A stretch of DNA of 27,516 bases from a virus, in the IMG/VR virus record IMGVR_UViG_3300046012_000214, positions 1-27,516 of that record; one strand, 5' to 3'. This document shows positions 27,250-27,516 of the stretch, piece after piece. The translations under genes were made by a program, and so were the position numbers. Under the pieces are notes generated by a model that worked only from the letters and a program-made list of their open reading frames with translations, did no database searches and was not told the origin of the DNA. Numbering within the stretch: the stretch's first letter is position 1; each line of letters starts with the position of its first letter.

Positions 27250-27516
27250 TTGCTGTCCTTGACGAGCGCGAGCCGCGGATCAGTGCGGCGCTTGGCAGGC
27301 CGGCGAGGAGCGGACGGCTGCGAACGCTCCTCGCCGTGCTTCTGCTCCGCGAGCCGCCAACGCAAGCGGAGCCGGTCTTCGCCGGTCGCGCCGAGCTTCG
27401 CCTCGGTCAGCCGGATCTCGGCTGCGACGCCGAGATCGCCGCGCTCGAACGCATCCCAGAGGTGCGCGAGCCGCTCGAGCACCAGCCAGTCGGTCTCGAG
27501 GAACAGCGCGGCTTGT
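27246..27516 (-). CDS. Terminase small subunit, N-terminus cut by window edge
   Basis: Open from the right window edge; a GTG at 27482 would start a 78-aa form, but the frame continues upstream as QAALFLETDWLVLERLAHLWDAFERG, the usual helical middle of P27-type small terminases, so the real gene is longer. The rest (RLTEAKLGATGEDRLRLRWRL) is the predicted oligomerisation helix followed by a basic C-terminal tail. It would recognise the packaging site and pair with the large subunit overlapping it. Confidence 0.75.
   Translation of the reverse strand, partial: QAALFLETDWLVLERLAHLWDAFERGDLGVAAEIRLTEAKLGATGEDRLRLRWRLAEQKHGEERSQPSAPRRPAKRRTDPRLALVKDSK

Noticed and set aside
1-27516. Integrase, attachment site, CRISPR array, tRNA or insertion sequence
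   Set aside because: Nothing resembling tyrosine or serine recombinase motifs, regularly spaced direct repeats, cloverleaf genes or transposase was seen on either strand.

Overview
The window is a contiguous piece of a high-GC, long-tailed (siphovirus-type), HK97-fold temperate phage or prophage. It was probably propagated in an actinobacterial or other high-GC Gram-positive-type host. The reasons are a strong GC bias at third codon positions, many GTG and TTG starts in 4-nt stop/start overlaps, a promoter that appears to give leaderless mRNA, and tail proteins that look like those of actinobacteriophages. No bacterial housekeeping gene, integrase, tRNA or attachment site is visible, so prophage and free-phage states cannot be told apart. 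Both ends of the window cut a gene: a terminase small subunit on the right and an HNH endonuclease on the left.

Late operon, minus strand, read right to left (27516 to 7130): terminase small subunit (partial), terminase large subunit, a two-helix 66-aa membrane protein, portal, a single 888-aa ORF joining an S49 protease, an acidic linker and the HK97 major capsid protein, a stem-loop, a small head protein, a head-tail connector with an extra beta domain, tail terminator-like and gp10-like proteins, tail tube, tail assembly chaperone with an apparent +1 frameshift extension, tape measure, distal tail protein, several small structural proteins, a LamG lectin-like fibre, a Gp37-like baseplate protein, another fibre-like protein, and a lysis block (Sec-signal CHAP endolysin, membrane-anchored coiled-coil protein, holin candidate, secreted clan GH-A glycosidase-like protein).

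Regulatory hub (5958 to 7129): two divergent helix-turn-helix genes face each other across about 80 bp holding three related operator-like sites (core ACGCTACGT, including a 16-bp perfect palindrome). A TTGACT-N18-TATAAA promoter lies within two of them and would start the minus-strand mRNA at the ATG. Downstream of the plus-strand regulator is a 61-aa gene whose N-terminal half fits the double-glycine leader consensus of exported bacteriocin and pheromone peptides. Its stop codon abuts the stop of the late operon.

Early operon, minus strand (6275 down to 1): the small HTH gene, a run of tiny overlapping membrane-protein genes, a RecE/PDDEXK-type exonuclease, a Sak4/RecA-like P-loop ATPase, many small unknown genes tightly coupled by overlaps, two 93-aa paralogues 3.4 kb apart, and the HNH endonuclease. 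The exonuclease and ATPase suggest a phage-encoded single-strand-annealing recombination system. Nearly every gene overlaps its neighbour. Two junction geometries recur: the usual 4-nt RTGA, and an unusual 8-nt RTGGCTRR.
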